NCBI GenBank assembly: GCA_030744435.1
Contig: JASLQO010000030.1
Location: 1 to 42,741, forward strand
Length of the DNA stretch: 42,741 bases
Source: JASLQO01 sp002327525
GTDB taxonomy: Bacteria; Pseudomonadota; Gammaproteobacteria; Pseudomonadales; Azotimanducaceae
Reading direction: 5' to 3'
Within the stretch, counting starts at the first letter, position 1. Each line of letters opens with the position of its first letter. This document shows positions 15,071-23,188 of this stretch, piece by piece. Both the position numbers and the translations under genes were made by a program. The notes beneath the pieces were generated by a model. That model ran no database searches, had not been told where the DNA came from, and saw only the letters and a program-made list of their open reading frames with translations.

Positions 15071-16066
15071 ATGGCTCAGTCAGTCAACGAATTTCTGACA
15101 CCCCGCCACATAGACATCCAGGAGATCAGCCCGACGCGTGCGCGTGTCACGCTCGAGCCGCTCGAGCGCGGTTTCGGTCATACGCTCGGCAACACGCTAC
15201 GGCGCATCCTGCTGTCATCCATGCCTGGTTGTGCGATCACCGAGGTGCAGATTGATGGCGTGCTGCACGAGTACAGCACGCTGGAAGGCGTGCAGGAAGA
15301 CGTGATCGACATAATGCTGAACCTGAAAGGCATTGCGGCCGTCGTTCACAATCAGAGTGAAGCCGTGATCACTCTGGCGAAGGAGGGTGCCGGTGAAGTC
15401 ACCGCGGGCGATTTTCAGCTCACGGAAGACACCGAGATCGCCAATCCGGATCACGTGATCTGCTCGCTGAACGACAATGGCGCCATCCACATCGAAGCGC
15501 GCGTGACGCGCGGTCGAGGCTATGTGCCCGTCGATAGCCTGGAAGAAGAAGAGGAAACGCGCCCCATCGGCGTGTTGCGACTGGATGCTACCTACAGCCC
15601 GATGCGTCGCGTTGCCTACAGTGTGGAGAGTGCACGTGTGGAACAGCGCACCGACCTCGACAAACTGATTCTCGATCTCCAGACCAACGGTACCATCGAC
15701 CCGGAAGAAGCCATCCGGCGCGCCGCCACCATACTGCAACAGCAGCTGGCGGTGTTCGTCGATCTGGAAAGTGAAGGTGAGCCGGTCTCGGAGGAGCGTG
15801 AGGACGAAGTTGATCCGATTCTGCTCCGACCGGTGGATGATCTGGAACTGACGGTGCGCTCGGCCAACTGCCTGAAAGCAGAGAACATCTACTACATCGG
15901 CGATCTGATCCAGCGTACCGAGGTGGAGCTGTTGAAGACACCGAATCTGGGTAAGAAATCACTCACCGAGATCAAGGACGTGCTTGCCTCGCGTGGACTG
16001 TCGCTGGGCATGCGCCTGGAAAACTGGCCACCGGCAAGCCTCCGGGGCGATGACAAAGTAGCCTGA
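15071..16066 (+). CDS. rpoA: RNA polymerase subunit alpha
   Basis: 331 residues (329 in E. coli). N-terminal dimerisation domain (LEPLERGFGHTLGNTLRRILLSSMPG, about residues 29-54), an acidic linker (LESEGEPVSEEREDEVDP), and a C-terminal domain (LELTVRSANCLKAENIYYIGDLIQR ... NLGKKSLTEIKDVLASRGL) nearly identical to E. coli, including the VRSANC segment with the DNA-contacting Arg. UP-element and activator contacts should therefore be conserved. AAAGGAG precedes ATG 15071. Confidence 0.98.
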   Translation: MAQSVNEFLTPRHIDIQEISPTRARVTLEPLERGFGHTLGNTLRRILLSSMPGCAITEVQIDGVLHEYSTLEGVQEDVIDIMLNLKGIAAVVHNQSEAVITLAKEGAGEVTAGDFQLTEDTEIANPDHVICSLNDNGAIHIEARVTRGRGYVPVDSLEEEEETRPIGVLRLDATYSPMRRVAYSVESARVEQRTDLDKLILDLQTNGTIDPEEAIRRAATILQQQLAVFVDLESEGEPVSEEREDEVDPILLRPVDDLELTVRSANCLKAENIYYIGDLIQRTEVELLKTPNLGKKSLTEIKDVLASRGLSLGMRLENWPPASLRGDDKVA

Positions 16067-16099
16067 CAGCGGGCTGACGTACTGGAATAGGACAGGAAA

Positions 16100-16546
16100 A
16101 TGAGACACCGCAAGAGCGGACGCCATCTCAACCGCACCAGCTCGCACCGGCAGGCGATGTTTCGCAACATGGCCGCCTCGCTGATCGAGCGCGAGGTGAT
16201 CAAGACCACGGTGCCGAAGGCGAAAGAGCTGCGTCGCGTGGTGGAGCCGTTGATTACCCTGGCGAAGGAAGATTCCGTAGCCAACCGCAGACTCGCGTTC
16301 AGCCGTACGCGCAGCAAGGAGGCCGTTGGCAAGCTGTTCACGGAGGTCGGACCCCGCTATCAGGACCGTCCAGGCGGCTACACGCGTATTCTCAAGTGCG
16401 GTTACCGTACCGGGGATGCCGCTCCCATGGCATTCATAGAACTGGTCGATCGTCCGCGCGTGGATGAGTACGACGACGAGTACGATGAAGACTTCGAAGA
16501 CGAGACCTCCGAAGAAGAGGAGTCAGTCGAGGAAGAAGAACAGTAA
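16100..16546 (+). CDS. rplQ: 50S ribosomal protein L17 with an acidic C-terminal tail
   Basis: 148 residues against 127 in E. coli. Core MRHRKSGRHLNRTSSHRQAMFRNMAASLIEREVIKTT is standard. After IELVDRP, residues 121-148 form a tail in which 19 of 28 residues are Asp or Glu. L17 sits at the tunnel exit, so the tail could project into solvent there (inference). It is last gene of the ribosomal cluster; a terminator starts 28 nt after the stop. Confidence 0.97.
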   Translation: MRHRKSGRHLNRTSSHRQAMFRNMAASLIEREVIKTTVPKAKELRRVVEPLITLAKEDSVANRRLAFSRTRSKEAVGKLFTEVGPRYQDRPGGYTRILKCGYRTGDAAPMAFIELVDRPRVDEYDDEYDEDFEDETSEEEESVEEEEQ

Positions 16547-16549
16547 GAA

Positions 16550-16600
16550 GCGGAATGCAATCCGCCTTTCTTGAAACGCGCCTTAACGGCGCGTTTTTTT
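16550..16600 (+). terminator. Intrinsic terminator of the alpha-type operon, shared with uvrA
   Basis: A small stem GCGGA/TCCGC (16550-16554 with 16561-16565) is followed by a strong one: AAACGCGCC (16574-16582) with GGCGCGTTT (16588-16596), and a T-run to 16600. Its right part overlaps the last codons of the convergent uvrA. Confidence 0.88.
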
Positions 16601-19462
16601 CTCGGCACCAGGCACGGCTCTAGCCGCGGCGGAACGGCCGTTCAGAATCTGCTTCAGGAATCTGCCAGTGTGCGATCCTCGCTTCTTGGCGAGCTGTTCC
16701 GGCGTGCCGACCGCGACGATCCGCCCCCCTCCCGAGCCGCCCTCGGGACCGAGATCCACGATCCAGTCCGCTGTCTTGATAACGTCGAGATTATGCTCGA
16801 TCACCACCACCGTATTGCCCTGATCCCGCAGTCGGTGCAGCACTTCGAGCAGCTGTGCGATGTCGTGGAAGTGCAAGCCTGTGGTTGGCTCGTCGAGGAT
16901 GTACAGTGTTTGCCCGGTGCCGCGTTTGGACAGTTCCCTGGACAGTTTCACACGCTGCGCTTCACCTCCGGACAGCGTTGTTGCGCTCTGGCCGAGGTGG
17001 ATATAGGAGAGCCCCACGTCCGTCAGCGTTTGCAGCTTGCGTGACAACATCGGCACTGCGTCGAAGAACTCGCGCGCCTCCTCCACGGTCATCTCCAGCA
17101 CCTGCGTGATGTTCTTGCCCTTATAGCGCACATCCAGCGTTTCGCGGTTGTAGCGTTTGCCCTTGCAAACATCGCAGGGTACGTAGATGTCCGGCAGAAA
17201 GTGCATCTCCACCTTGATCACGCCATCGCCCTGACATGCTTCGCAGCGCCCGCCCTTCACGTTGAAGCTGAACCGGCCCGGCTTGTACCCTCGCGTTCGC
17301 GCTTCCTGCGTTTGTGCGAACAACTCGCGGATTGGGGTGAACAGTCCGGTGTAAGTGGCCGGGTTCGAGCGAGGTGTGCGGCCGATGGGACTCTGATCGA
17401 TATCCACTACTTTGTCGAAATGCTCGAGCCCCTCGATGGTGTCGTGATCCGCGGCAGTGAGCGTGGAGGCCTTGTTCAAAGCCGTGGCGGTGATCGGGTA
17501 CAGGGTGTGGTTGATGAGCGTCGACTTCCCTGAACCGGACACGCCGGTAACGCAGGTGAGCAGGCCGCACGGGATGTCCACGGTCACGTCGCGCAGGTTG
17601 TTGCCGCGTGCGCCCGACAATCTCAGCACCTTTTGCTGGTCGAGCGCGATGCGCTTCTTCGGTATGGCAATGGCTTTCTTTCCGGACAGATACTGGCCGG
17701 TCACCGATTTCTTTGCCTTGAGGATGTTCTCAATCCCGCCGCTCGCCACGATCTTACCGCCGTGCACGCCGGCCCCGGGTCCGATGTCGACGATGTGATC
17801 CGCACTGCGGATGGCTTCCTCGTCGTGCTCCACGACGAGCACCGTGTTGCCGAGGTCGCGAAGGTGAGTAAGCGTGCGCAGCAGGCGCTCGTTGTCCCGT
17901 TGATGCAGACCGATGGACGGCTCGTCGAGGATGTACATCACACCCACGAGGCCTGCGCCTATCTGACTGGCCAGCCGAATGCGCTGGGCCTCACCACCGG
18001 ACAGCGTCTCGGCGCTGCGATCGAGGGTCAGATAGTTGAGCCCGACATCCACCAGAAACTGCAGACGCGTGCGTATCTCCTTCAGAATCTTTTCTGCTAT
18101 CGTGCGGCGCCGACCTGTGAGCTTGAGCTTCTCGAAGTAGGCGAGTGTGCCTTCCACCGATCCGTGCGTGATCTCGGGAAGGGCGGCTTTGTTGATGAAG
18201 ACGTTGCGCGATTCCTCGCGTAAACGGGTGCCGTTGCACGCAGGGCACGCGCGGATGCGCAGATACTTCTGCAGGTTTTCCCGCACCATATTGGAATCCG
18301 TCTCGTGGTAGCGTCGCTCCATGTTGGGGATGATGCCCTCGAAACGGTGTCGGCGCCGGATGACGTCACCCCGGTCGTTTACGTAGCTGAAGTCGATGCG
18401 TTGCGAACCGCTGCCATAGAGTATTGCGTTGCGGTATTTCTTCTTGAGGGTGCGAAACGGCGCCTCGACGTCGAAACCGTAGTGATCGGCGAGCGAGGTG
18501 AGCATGTGGTAGTAGTAGACGTTGCGCCGGTCCCAGCCACGGATCGCACCCTCCGCGAGCGTGAGATCCACGTCCTGTACCACGAGATCCGGGTCGAAAT
18601 ATTGCTGCGTACCGAGGCCGTCGCAGACCGGACAGGCACCGGCCGGATTGTTGAAGGAAAACATGCGTGGCTCAAGTTCACTGATGGAATAGCCGCATAC
18701 CGGACAAGCAAAACGTGCGGAGAAAACCAGAGCCTCATCGCCGTCGTCCTCGATTGAGCTGACAGTGGCGATGCCATCCGTCAGTTCGAGTGCCGTCTCG
18801 AACGACTCGGCCAGGCGCTGTTGCACGTCCTCACGAATGCGCAGCCGGTCCACTACCGCCTCGATGGTGTGCTTCTTGTTTTTGTCGAGTTCGGGGGCGT
18901 CGTCCAGATCCACCACCAGCCCGTCGATGCGAGCGCGAATGAAGCCGTTGGCAAGCAGTTCTTTGAATACATGCAGATGTTCGCCCTTGCGCTCGGTGAC
19001 GACCGGTGCCAGCACCATGATACGACGACCCTCTGGGAGCGCGAGTACCTGGTCCACCATCTGACTCACGGTCTGCGCGTCCAGTGCTCTGCCGTGGTGC
19101 GGGCATCGGGGTTCACCGACCCTGGCAAACAACAGACGCAGATAATCGTATATCTCGGTAATGGTGCCGACGGTGGAGCGGGGATTATGTGACGTGGATT
19201 TCTGCTCTATGGAAATAGCCGGGGACAGACCCTCTATGTGATCGACGTCGGGCTTCTCCATCATCGACAGAAACTGCCTGGCGTAGGCCGAGAGCGATTC
19301 GACATAGCGGCGCTGGCCTTCGGCATAGAGCGTATCGAATGCGAGCGACGATTTGCCGGACCCGGACAATCCCGTGATGACGATGAGTTTGTCACGCGGT
19401 AGCTCAAGGTCGACGTTGTCGAGGTTGTGGGTGCGTGCGCCGCGAACGGAGATCGTATCCAT
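16583..19462 (-). CDS. uvrA: UvrABC excinuclease ATPase subunit A
   Basis: 959 residues (940 in E. coli), the damage sensor of nucleotide excision repair. The start is ATG at 19462 (MDTISVRGARTHNLDNVDLELPRDKLIVITGLSGSGKSS), preceded by GGAGGG; a longer open frame reaches 19552 but the family start is here. Two ABC ATPase modules are seen: Walker A GLSGSGKSS and GVSGSGKST; signature LSGGEAQRIRLA and LSGGEAQRVKLS. Zinc-finger cysteines CPVCGYS...CPVCDGLG, CPACNG and CEACQGDG...CDVCKGKRYN are kept. It is divergent from ssb, the usual arrangement. The 3' end lies inside the rplQ terminator. In the intergenic gap I see no convincing LexA box. Confidence 0.98.
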   Translation of the reverse strand: MDTISVRGARTHNLDNVDLELPRDKLIVITGLSGSGKSSLAFDTLYAEGQRRYVESLSAYARQFLSMMEKPDVDHIEGLSPAISIEQKSTSHNPRSTVGTITEIYDYLRLLFARVGEPRCPHHGRALDAQTVSQMVDQVLALPEGRRIMVLAPVVTERKGEHLHVFKELLANGFIRARIDGLVVDLDDAPELDKNKKHTIEAVVDRLRIREDVQQRLAESFETALELTDGIATVSSIEDDGDEALVFSARFACPVCGYSISELEPRMFSFNNPAGACPVCDGLGTQQYFDPDLVVQDVDLTLAEGAIRGWDRRNVYYYHMLTSLADHYGFDVEAPFRTLKKKYRNAILYGSGSQRIDFSYVNDRGDVIRRRHRFEGIIPNMERRYHETDSNMVRENLQKYLRIRACPACNGTRLREESRNVFINKAALPEITHGSVEGTLAYFEKLKLTGRRRTIAEKILKEIRTRLQFLVDVGLNYLTLDRSAETLSGGEAQRIRLASQIGAGLVGVMYILDEPSIGLHQRDNERLLRTLTHLRDLGNTVLVVEHDEEAIRSADHIVDIGPGAGVHGGKIVASGGIENILKAKKSVTGQYLSGKKAIAIPKKRIALDQQKVLRLSGARGNNLRDVTVDIPCGLLTCVTGVSGSGKSTLINHTLYPITATALNKASTLTAADHDTIEGLEHFDKVVDIDQSPIGRTPRSNPATYTGLFTPIRELFAQTQEARTRGYKPGRFSFNVKGGRCEACQGDGVIKVEMHFLPDIYVPCDVCKGKRYNRETLDVRYKGKNITQVLEMTVEEAREFFDAVPMLSRKLQTLTDVGLSYIHLGQSATTLSGGEAQRVKLSRELSKRGTGQTLYILDEPTTGLHFHDIAQLLEVLHRLRDQGNTVVVIEHNLDVIKTADWIVDLGPEGGSGGGRIVAVGTPEQLAKKRGSHTGRFLKQILNGRSAAARAVPGAEKKTRR

Positions 19463-19670
19463 TGCCGCCCTCCGGGGGCGAGCTGAAACGATCAAACATA
19501 CCGCCTGGAAAAATGCGGCGCAATGGAATCTGTGTTTTTTACTAGAGGACACTGCTGATAACGGTTCGCAAGGAGCTTACGCGCCCCTGGGATGTGATCT
19601 GCTGTGCCCCGGCCCGGGGTTGGTTTACACTGCGCGCCTTACACTCGAAAGACGACAAAGAGATACGGAT

Positions 19671-20117
19671 ATGGCGCGGGGGATCAACAAGGTCATTCTG
19701 ATAGGGAACCTGGGGCGTGACCCCGAGACCCGGTACACGCAGGCTGGCAGTCCGGTTTGCAATTTCAGCCTGGCGACGTCGGAAAGCTGGAAAGACCGGC
19801 AGACCGGCGAACAACGCGAGGCTACGGAGTGGCACAACATCGTGTGCTTCGGGCGGCTGGCCGAGATCGCGGCCCAATACCTGCACAAGGGCTCGAAGGT
19901 GTACATCGAGGGGCAGCTACGCACGTCGAGCTGGGAGCAGGACGGCATCAAACGCTACAAGACGGACATCAACGCGCGTGATATGCAGATGCTCGACTCT
20001 CGCGGGGGCGGTGGTGCCCCCACCGGTTTCGAGCAGGGAGCGCCGCAAACGGCACCCGCGGACAATGCGCCCACCGTCAGCGATGACGACGATTTCGACG
20101 ACGATATTCCATTCTAG
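19671..20117 (+). CDS. ssb: Single-stranded DNA-binding protein
   Basis: 148 residues: OB-fold MARGINKVILIGNLGRDPETRYTQAGSPVCNFSLATSE ... EWHNIVCFGRLAEIAAQYLHKGSKVYIEGQLRT, a short glycine/proline-rich linker and the acidic tip DDDDFDDDIPF that recruits repair and replication partners. The linker is short for the family (E. coli 178 residues). ATG 19671 is the family start although the frame is open back to 19353. It is divergent from uvrA with a 208-nt gap. That gap holds CTG-N10-TAG at 19530-19545, one base off a CTG-N10-CAG SOS core, and no clean promoter. Confidence 0.97.
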   Translation: MARGINKVILIGNLGRDPETRYTQAGSPVCNFSLATSESWKDRQTGEQREATEWHNIVCFGRLAEIAAQYLHKGSKVYIEGQLRTSSWEQDGIKRYKTDINARDMQMLDSRGGGGAPTGFEQGAPQTAPADNAPTVSDDDDFDDDIPF

Positions 20118-20158
20118 GAGTCTGCGCCGTACTTCAATACCGATCCCGCGGAACCGGG

Positions 20159-20953
20159 TCACATGGCCATCAAACCGAATAGCACGAGGCCGAGCACCAG
20201 GCGGTAGATCACGTACGGCATCATACCGGTGCGTTCCACCAGCTGGATGAACGCATGGATGCACGCATAGGCACTTACCGAAGCTAGTACGAATCCCACC
20301 ATCAGATTCAGTGCCTTTTGGCCGCTGATTCCAGTCTCGATCAGATCCAGCGACAACAGCAGCGCCGCCCCGGCGATGGTGGGGATGGACAGTAAAAAGG
20401 AAACGCGTGCCGCCATCGTGCGAGACATGCCGAGCAGCAGTGCCGCGGTGATGGTGATGCCAGAGCGAGAAGTACCGGGAATGAGCGCCAGTGTCTGAGC
20501 GAACCCGATGTACATCGCGTATTTCCAGGAAAGGTCGTCGCTCGCCCCATGTCGGCGGTCGGCGTACCCGAGCAGGAGGCCGAATGCGATGGTGGTAACG
20601 GCGATCACGGCGATGCCCCGCAACTCGGCTGCGATGTAGTCTCTGAACAGGAAGCCGGCAACGACTACCGGAAGCGTGGCGAGACCGACCTTGAGCATCA
20701 GGTCTACATCAGGGCCGTATCCGCCTCCGGTGACAAAGCGTGCACTGCCTGAGATGAAGGTGGCTATTTCGCGCCGGAAGTAGGCCAGTACGGCAACGAG
20801 TGAGCCGAGGTGGACAGCGACGTCGAAGGCCAGTGCCTGATCAGGCCAGTCGGTGAGCGCGCTCGGCAGAATCAGGTGTGCGGAACTCGAGATGGGCAGG
20901 AATTCGGTGATGCCCTGAATGAGTGCCAGGATGACGGCCTGAGTGAGATCCAC
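20159..20953 (-). CDS. uppP: Undecaprenyl-diphosphate phosphatase (BacA/UppP)
   Basis: 264 residues, an integral inner-membrane enzyme that recycles the C55-PP lipid carrier for peptidoglycan and other polymers; gene dosage gives bacitracin tolerance. Signature motifs QGITEFLPISSSAHL (residues 14-28) and the PGTSRSG motif (about 159-165) are intact, with about eight hydrophobic segments. The start is GTG at 20953. It converges on ssb with a 41-nt gap and diverges from the LON-domain gene. Its function fits the wall-synthesis block downstream, though it is on the other strand. Confidence 0.96.
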   Translation of the reverse strand: MDLTQAVILALIQGITEFLPISSSAHLILPSALTDWPDQALAFDVAVHLGSLVAVLAYFRREIATFISGSARFVTGGGYGPDVDLMLKVGLATLPVVVAGFLFRDYIAAELRGIAVIAVTTIAFGLLLGYADRRHGASDDLSWKYAMYIGFAQTLALIPGTSRSGITITAALLLGMSRTMAARVSFLLSIPTIAGAALLLSLDLIETGISGQKALNLMVGFVLASVSAYACIHAFIQLVERTGMMPYVIYRLVLGLVLFGLMAM

Positions 20954-21060
20954 CTGTAATCCAGAAGTGCGCAGCAGGTAATATTAGCAATAAACCAGGG
21001 GGCATCGCTGTTCTGTGTCTGTCGTTTTGTGTCCATAATGGGAAAAGCAGGGCATGATTC

Positions 21061-21663
21061 ATGACACAGACCACAGATCTACCACTTTTTCCGCTGGGAG
21101 CGGTTTTGTTCCGCGGTGGTCTGTTGCCGCTGAAGATTTTCGAGCCCCGCTATCTCGACATGATCGGCAGCTGCATGCGCAGTGACAGCGGCTTTGGGGT
21201 GGTGCTGATTCGTCGCGGCGCGGATGTGCGACTTACACCCGATGCCACGCAGCCGGAGATCTTCGGTGTGGGAACACAAGCGCGCATCGTTGACTTCAAT
21301 CAGCTGGATCGGGGATTGCTCGGCATCGTCGCGTGTGGGGGGGCGAAATTTCGTGTACACAAGACCTGGGAGCAGGCTGATCACCTGCTAATGGGGCGTG
21401 TCGAGTATCTGCCGGAGGAACCGGCGGCGGGCCTCACCGACGACCACGAACCGCTCGTTGCCATACTGCGTGAACTGGTGAAACATCCCATGATCCAGAA
21501 ACTGAATCTCGACATCGATTTCGACGACGCTCGCAGCGTGAGTTGGCGCCTGGCCGAGTTGCTGCCCATCGAGCCGGAAATCAAGCAATCGCTGTTGCAA
21601 CTGCACCAGCCGCGCGAACGGCTGTCGGAATTGGCCCGCCTGGTGAGTAAGCTCAGGGGGTGA
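21061..21663 (+). CDS. LON-substrate-binding-domain protein
   Basis: 200 residues. The N-terminal part (LPLFPLGAVLFRGGLLPLKIFEPRYLDMI) matches the N domain of Lon protease, but there is no ATPase or protease domain. Such stand-alone proteins are common in proteobacteria; their role is not established. A -10-like CATAAT (21034-21039) lies upstream without a good -35. The stop overlaps the nadD start (GTGA), so the two are translationally coupled. Confidence 0.9.
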   Translation: MTQTTDLPLFPLGAVLFRGGLLPLKIFEPRYLDMIGSCMRSDSGFGVVLIRRGADVRLTPDATQPEIFGVGTQARIVDFNQLDRGLLGIVACGGAKFRVHKTWEQADHLLMGRVEYLPEEPAAGLTDDHEPLVAILRELVKHPMIQKLNLDIDFDDARSVSWRLAELLPIEPEIKQSLLQLHQPRERLSELARLVSKLRG

Positions 21664-22283
21664 AGTTGATTTGCCTGTTCGGAGGCACGTTCGACCCGGT
21701 ACACGAGGGGCACCTGGCCGCGGCTCGTACAGCTGGCAGGTGGCTCGGAGCGCGGGCGGTGCGCATGTTGTTGGCGGCCCGGCCCGGGCATCGTTCACAA
21801 CCGGCGGTGAGCATCGAACACCGCTGGCAGATGCTGCGCATTGCCTGTGAGGACGATCCGGTGCTGGTGCCGGATGATTTCGAAGTACACGGCGTGCGTC
21901 CATCATACACCGTGGAGACGTTGGAGCGCCTGCGTCATGATCATCCAGGGGAGGCGTTCTTCTGGATCATGGGAGGGGATGCGTTCGCCGATCTCGGCAG
22001 CTGGCATCGCTGTGATGAGGTTCTGGATTTCTGCCATCTGGTGCTATTGCAGCGACCTGGTCGCCGCTCATCATCGGACGAAGCACTGCGCGCATTGCTC
22101 GCAGAACGGGCAACCGGGGAGGTGCCGGATTCGCCGGCGGGGAGGATTCTGACCATCGATGCGAGTATGCCGGACATTTCCGCGACGGCCGTGCGCCGAA
22201 AACTGGCGCATGGTGATGAGGTCGCTCATTTGCTCCCCGCTGGGGTTCTTACCTATATTAGGCAACATGGGCTCTATGCCTGA
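21660..22283 (+). CDS. nadD: Nicotinate-nucleotide adenylyltransferase
   Basis: 207 residues. It makes deamido-NAD from nicotinate mononucleotide and ATP in NAD synthesis. The nucleotidyltransferase motifs GGTFDPVHEGHL (residues 8-19) and ISATAVRRKL near the C-terminus (ISXTXXR) are present. The start is GTG 21660, overlapping the preceding stop by GTGA. It is followed by rsfS and rlmH, a widely conserved neighbourhood. Confidence 0.96.
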   Translation: MKLICLFGGTFDPVHEGHLAAARTAGRWLGARAVRMLLAARPGHRSQPAVSIEHRWQMLRIACEDDPVLVPDDFEVHGVRPSYTVETLERLRHDHPGEAFFWIMGGDAFADLGSWHRCDEVLDFCHLVLLQRPGRRSSSDEALRALLAERATGEVPDSPAGRILTIDASMPDISATAVRRKLAHGDEVAHLLPAGVLTYIRQHGLYA

Positions 22284-22313
22284 TCGCACCGGGGTACAGA
22301 CCACGGGGCACAC

Positions 22314-22682
22314 ATGGACACAACGGAGAATCGTTTGAAGGCAGAAGCTTTGCGGGATCACCTCATTGCAGTGATCGAAGACCGAAAGGGTCGTGATGTA
22401 ACGACACTTGATGTTCGCAAACTCACCGATGTAACCGACTTCATGATCATTGTCAGTGGTACATCCGGGCGTCATGTCAAAGCACTGGTCGACTATGTTG
22501 TGGATGCCGCCAAACGCGCGGGACTGCGGCCGCTGGGTATCGAGGGGCGCGAAACCAACGAATGGGTACTGATCGACCTCGGCGATGTGCTGGTGCACGT
22601 CATGCAGGTGCAGGTGCGTGAATTCTACGACCTCGAACGTCTATGGGACCATCTGCCGGTGGACTCTGAAACCATCGTGTGA
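22314..22682 (+). CDS. rsfS: Ribosomal silencing factor RsfS
   Basis: 122 residues (E. coli RsfS 105). The core is DVTTLDVRKLTDVTDFMIIVSGTSGRHVKALVDYVVDAAKRAG and EWVLIDLGDVLVHVMQVQVREFYDLERLW. It binds L14 and blocks subunit joining in stationary phase or starvation. It lies 30 nt after nadD; its stop overlaps the rlmH start. Confidence 0.96.
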   Translation: MDTTENRLKAEALRDHLIAVIEDRKGRDVTTLDVRKLTDVTDFMIIVSGTSGRHVKALVDYVVDAAKRAGLRPLGIEGRETNEWVLIDLGDVLVHVMQVQVREFYDLERLWDHLPVDSETIV

Positions 22683-23146
22683 AGATTCGACTCGTCGCGG
22701 TCGGACAGCGCCTGGCGTCGTGGATCGGGGATGGATACGCTGATTTCGCAAAACGCCTACCGTCGCACCTGGATATGCGCCTGGTGGAGATTCCGTCGCA
22801 GCATCGCAAAGCGGGTAGCGTTCACAAGATACGCGCGCTCGAAGCAGATAAAATACTGAATGTTCTGCAGCCTCAGGAGTGGGTCGTGTTGCTGGATGAG
22901 CGCGGCAAGCTCCTGGATACCGCGCAGCTGTCGATGCGTTTTCATGCGTGGCAGGAGCTGGGCCGGGGGCTTGCCTTCGTCATCGGCGGCGCCGATGGCG
23001 TGGATGAGCGTGTACGCTCGCGTGCCGATGAAACCCTGGCGCTGGCGAGTGCGACCTATCCACATGGATTGGTGCGCGTGATGCTGGCGGAACAGCTGTA
23101 TCGGGTGTGGTCGGTTACCACCGGCCACCCCTATCATAGGGCCTGA
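22679..23146 (+). CDS. rlmH: 23S rRNA pseudouridine-1915 N3-methyltransferase RlmH
   Basis: 155 residues, as in E. coli. It is a SPOUT methyltransferase with the trefoil-knot signature FVIGGADGVDERVRSRADETLALASATYPHGLVRVMLAEQLYRVWSVTTGHPYHR. It modifies helix 69 of assembled 70S ribosomes. The start is GTG 22679, overlapping the rsfS TGA. A 42-nt gap with AGGAAACAGG precedes mrdA. Confidence 0.97.
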   Translation: MKIRLVAVGQRLASWIGDGYADFAKRLPSHLDMRLVEIPSQHRKAGSVHKIRALEADKILNVLQPQEWVVLLDERGKLLDTAQLSMRFHAWQELGRGLAFVIGGADGVDERVRSRADETLALASATYPHGLVRVMLAEQLYRVWSVTTGHPYHRA

Positions 23147-23188
23147 GCGCCAGTCCGCACGGCACGGCAGGAAACAGGTAAGACTATA

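Noticed and set aside
19530..19545. CTG-N10-TAG as a LexA box between uvrA and ssb
   Set aside because: It lacks the final CAG and the AT alternation of gammaproteobacterial SOS boxes, so it is not called as a feature; a genome-derived LexA motif scan would decide.
20145..20160. Possible terminator between ssb and uppP
   Set aside because: Only a four-base CCCG/CGGG stem with no T-run in either direction.
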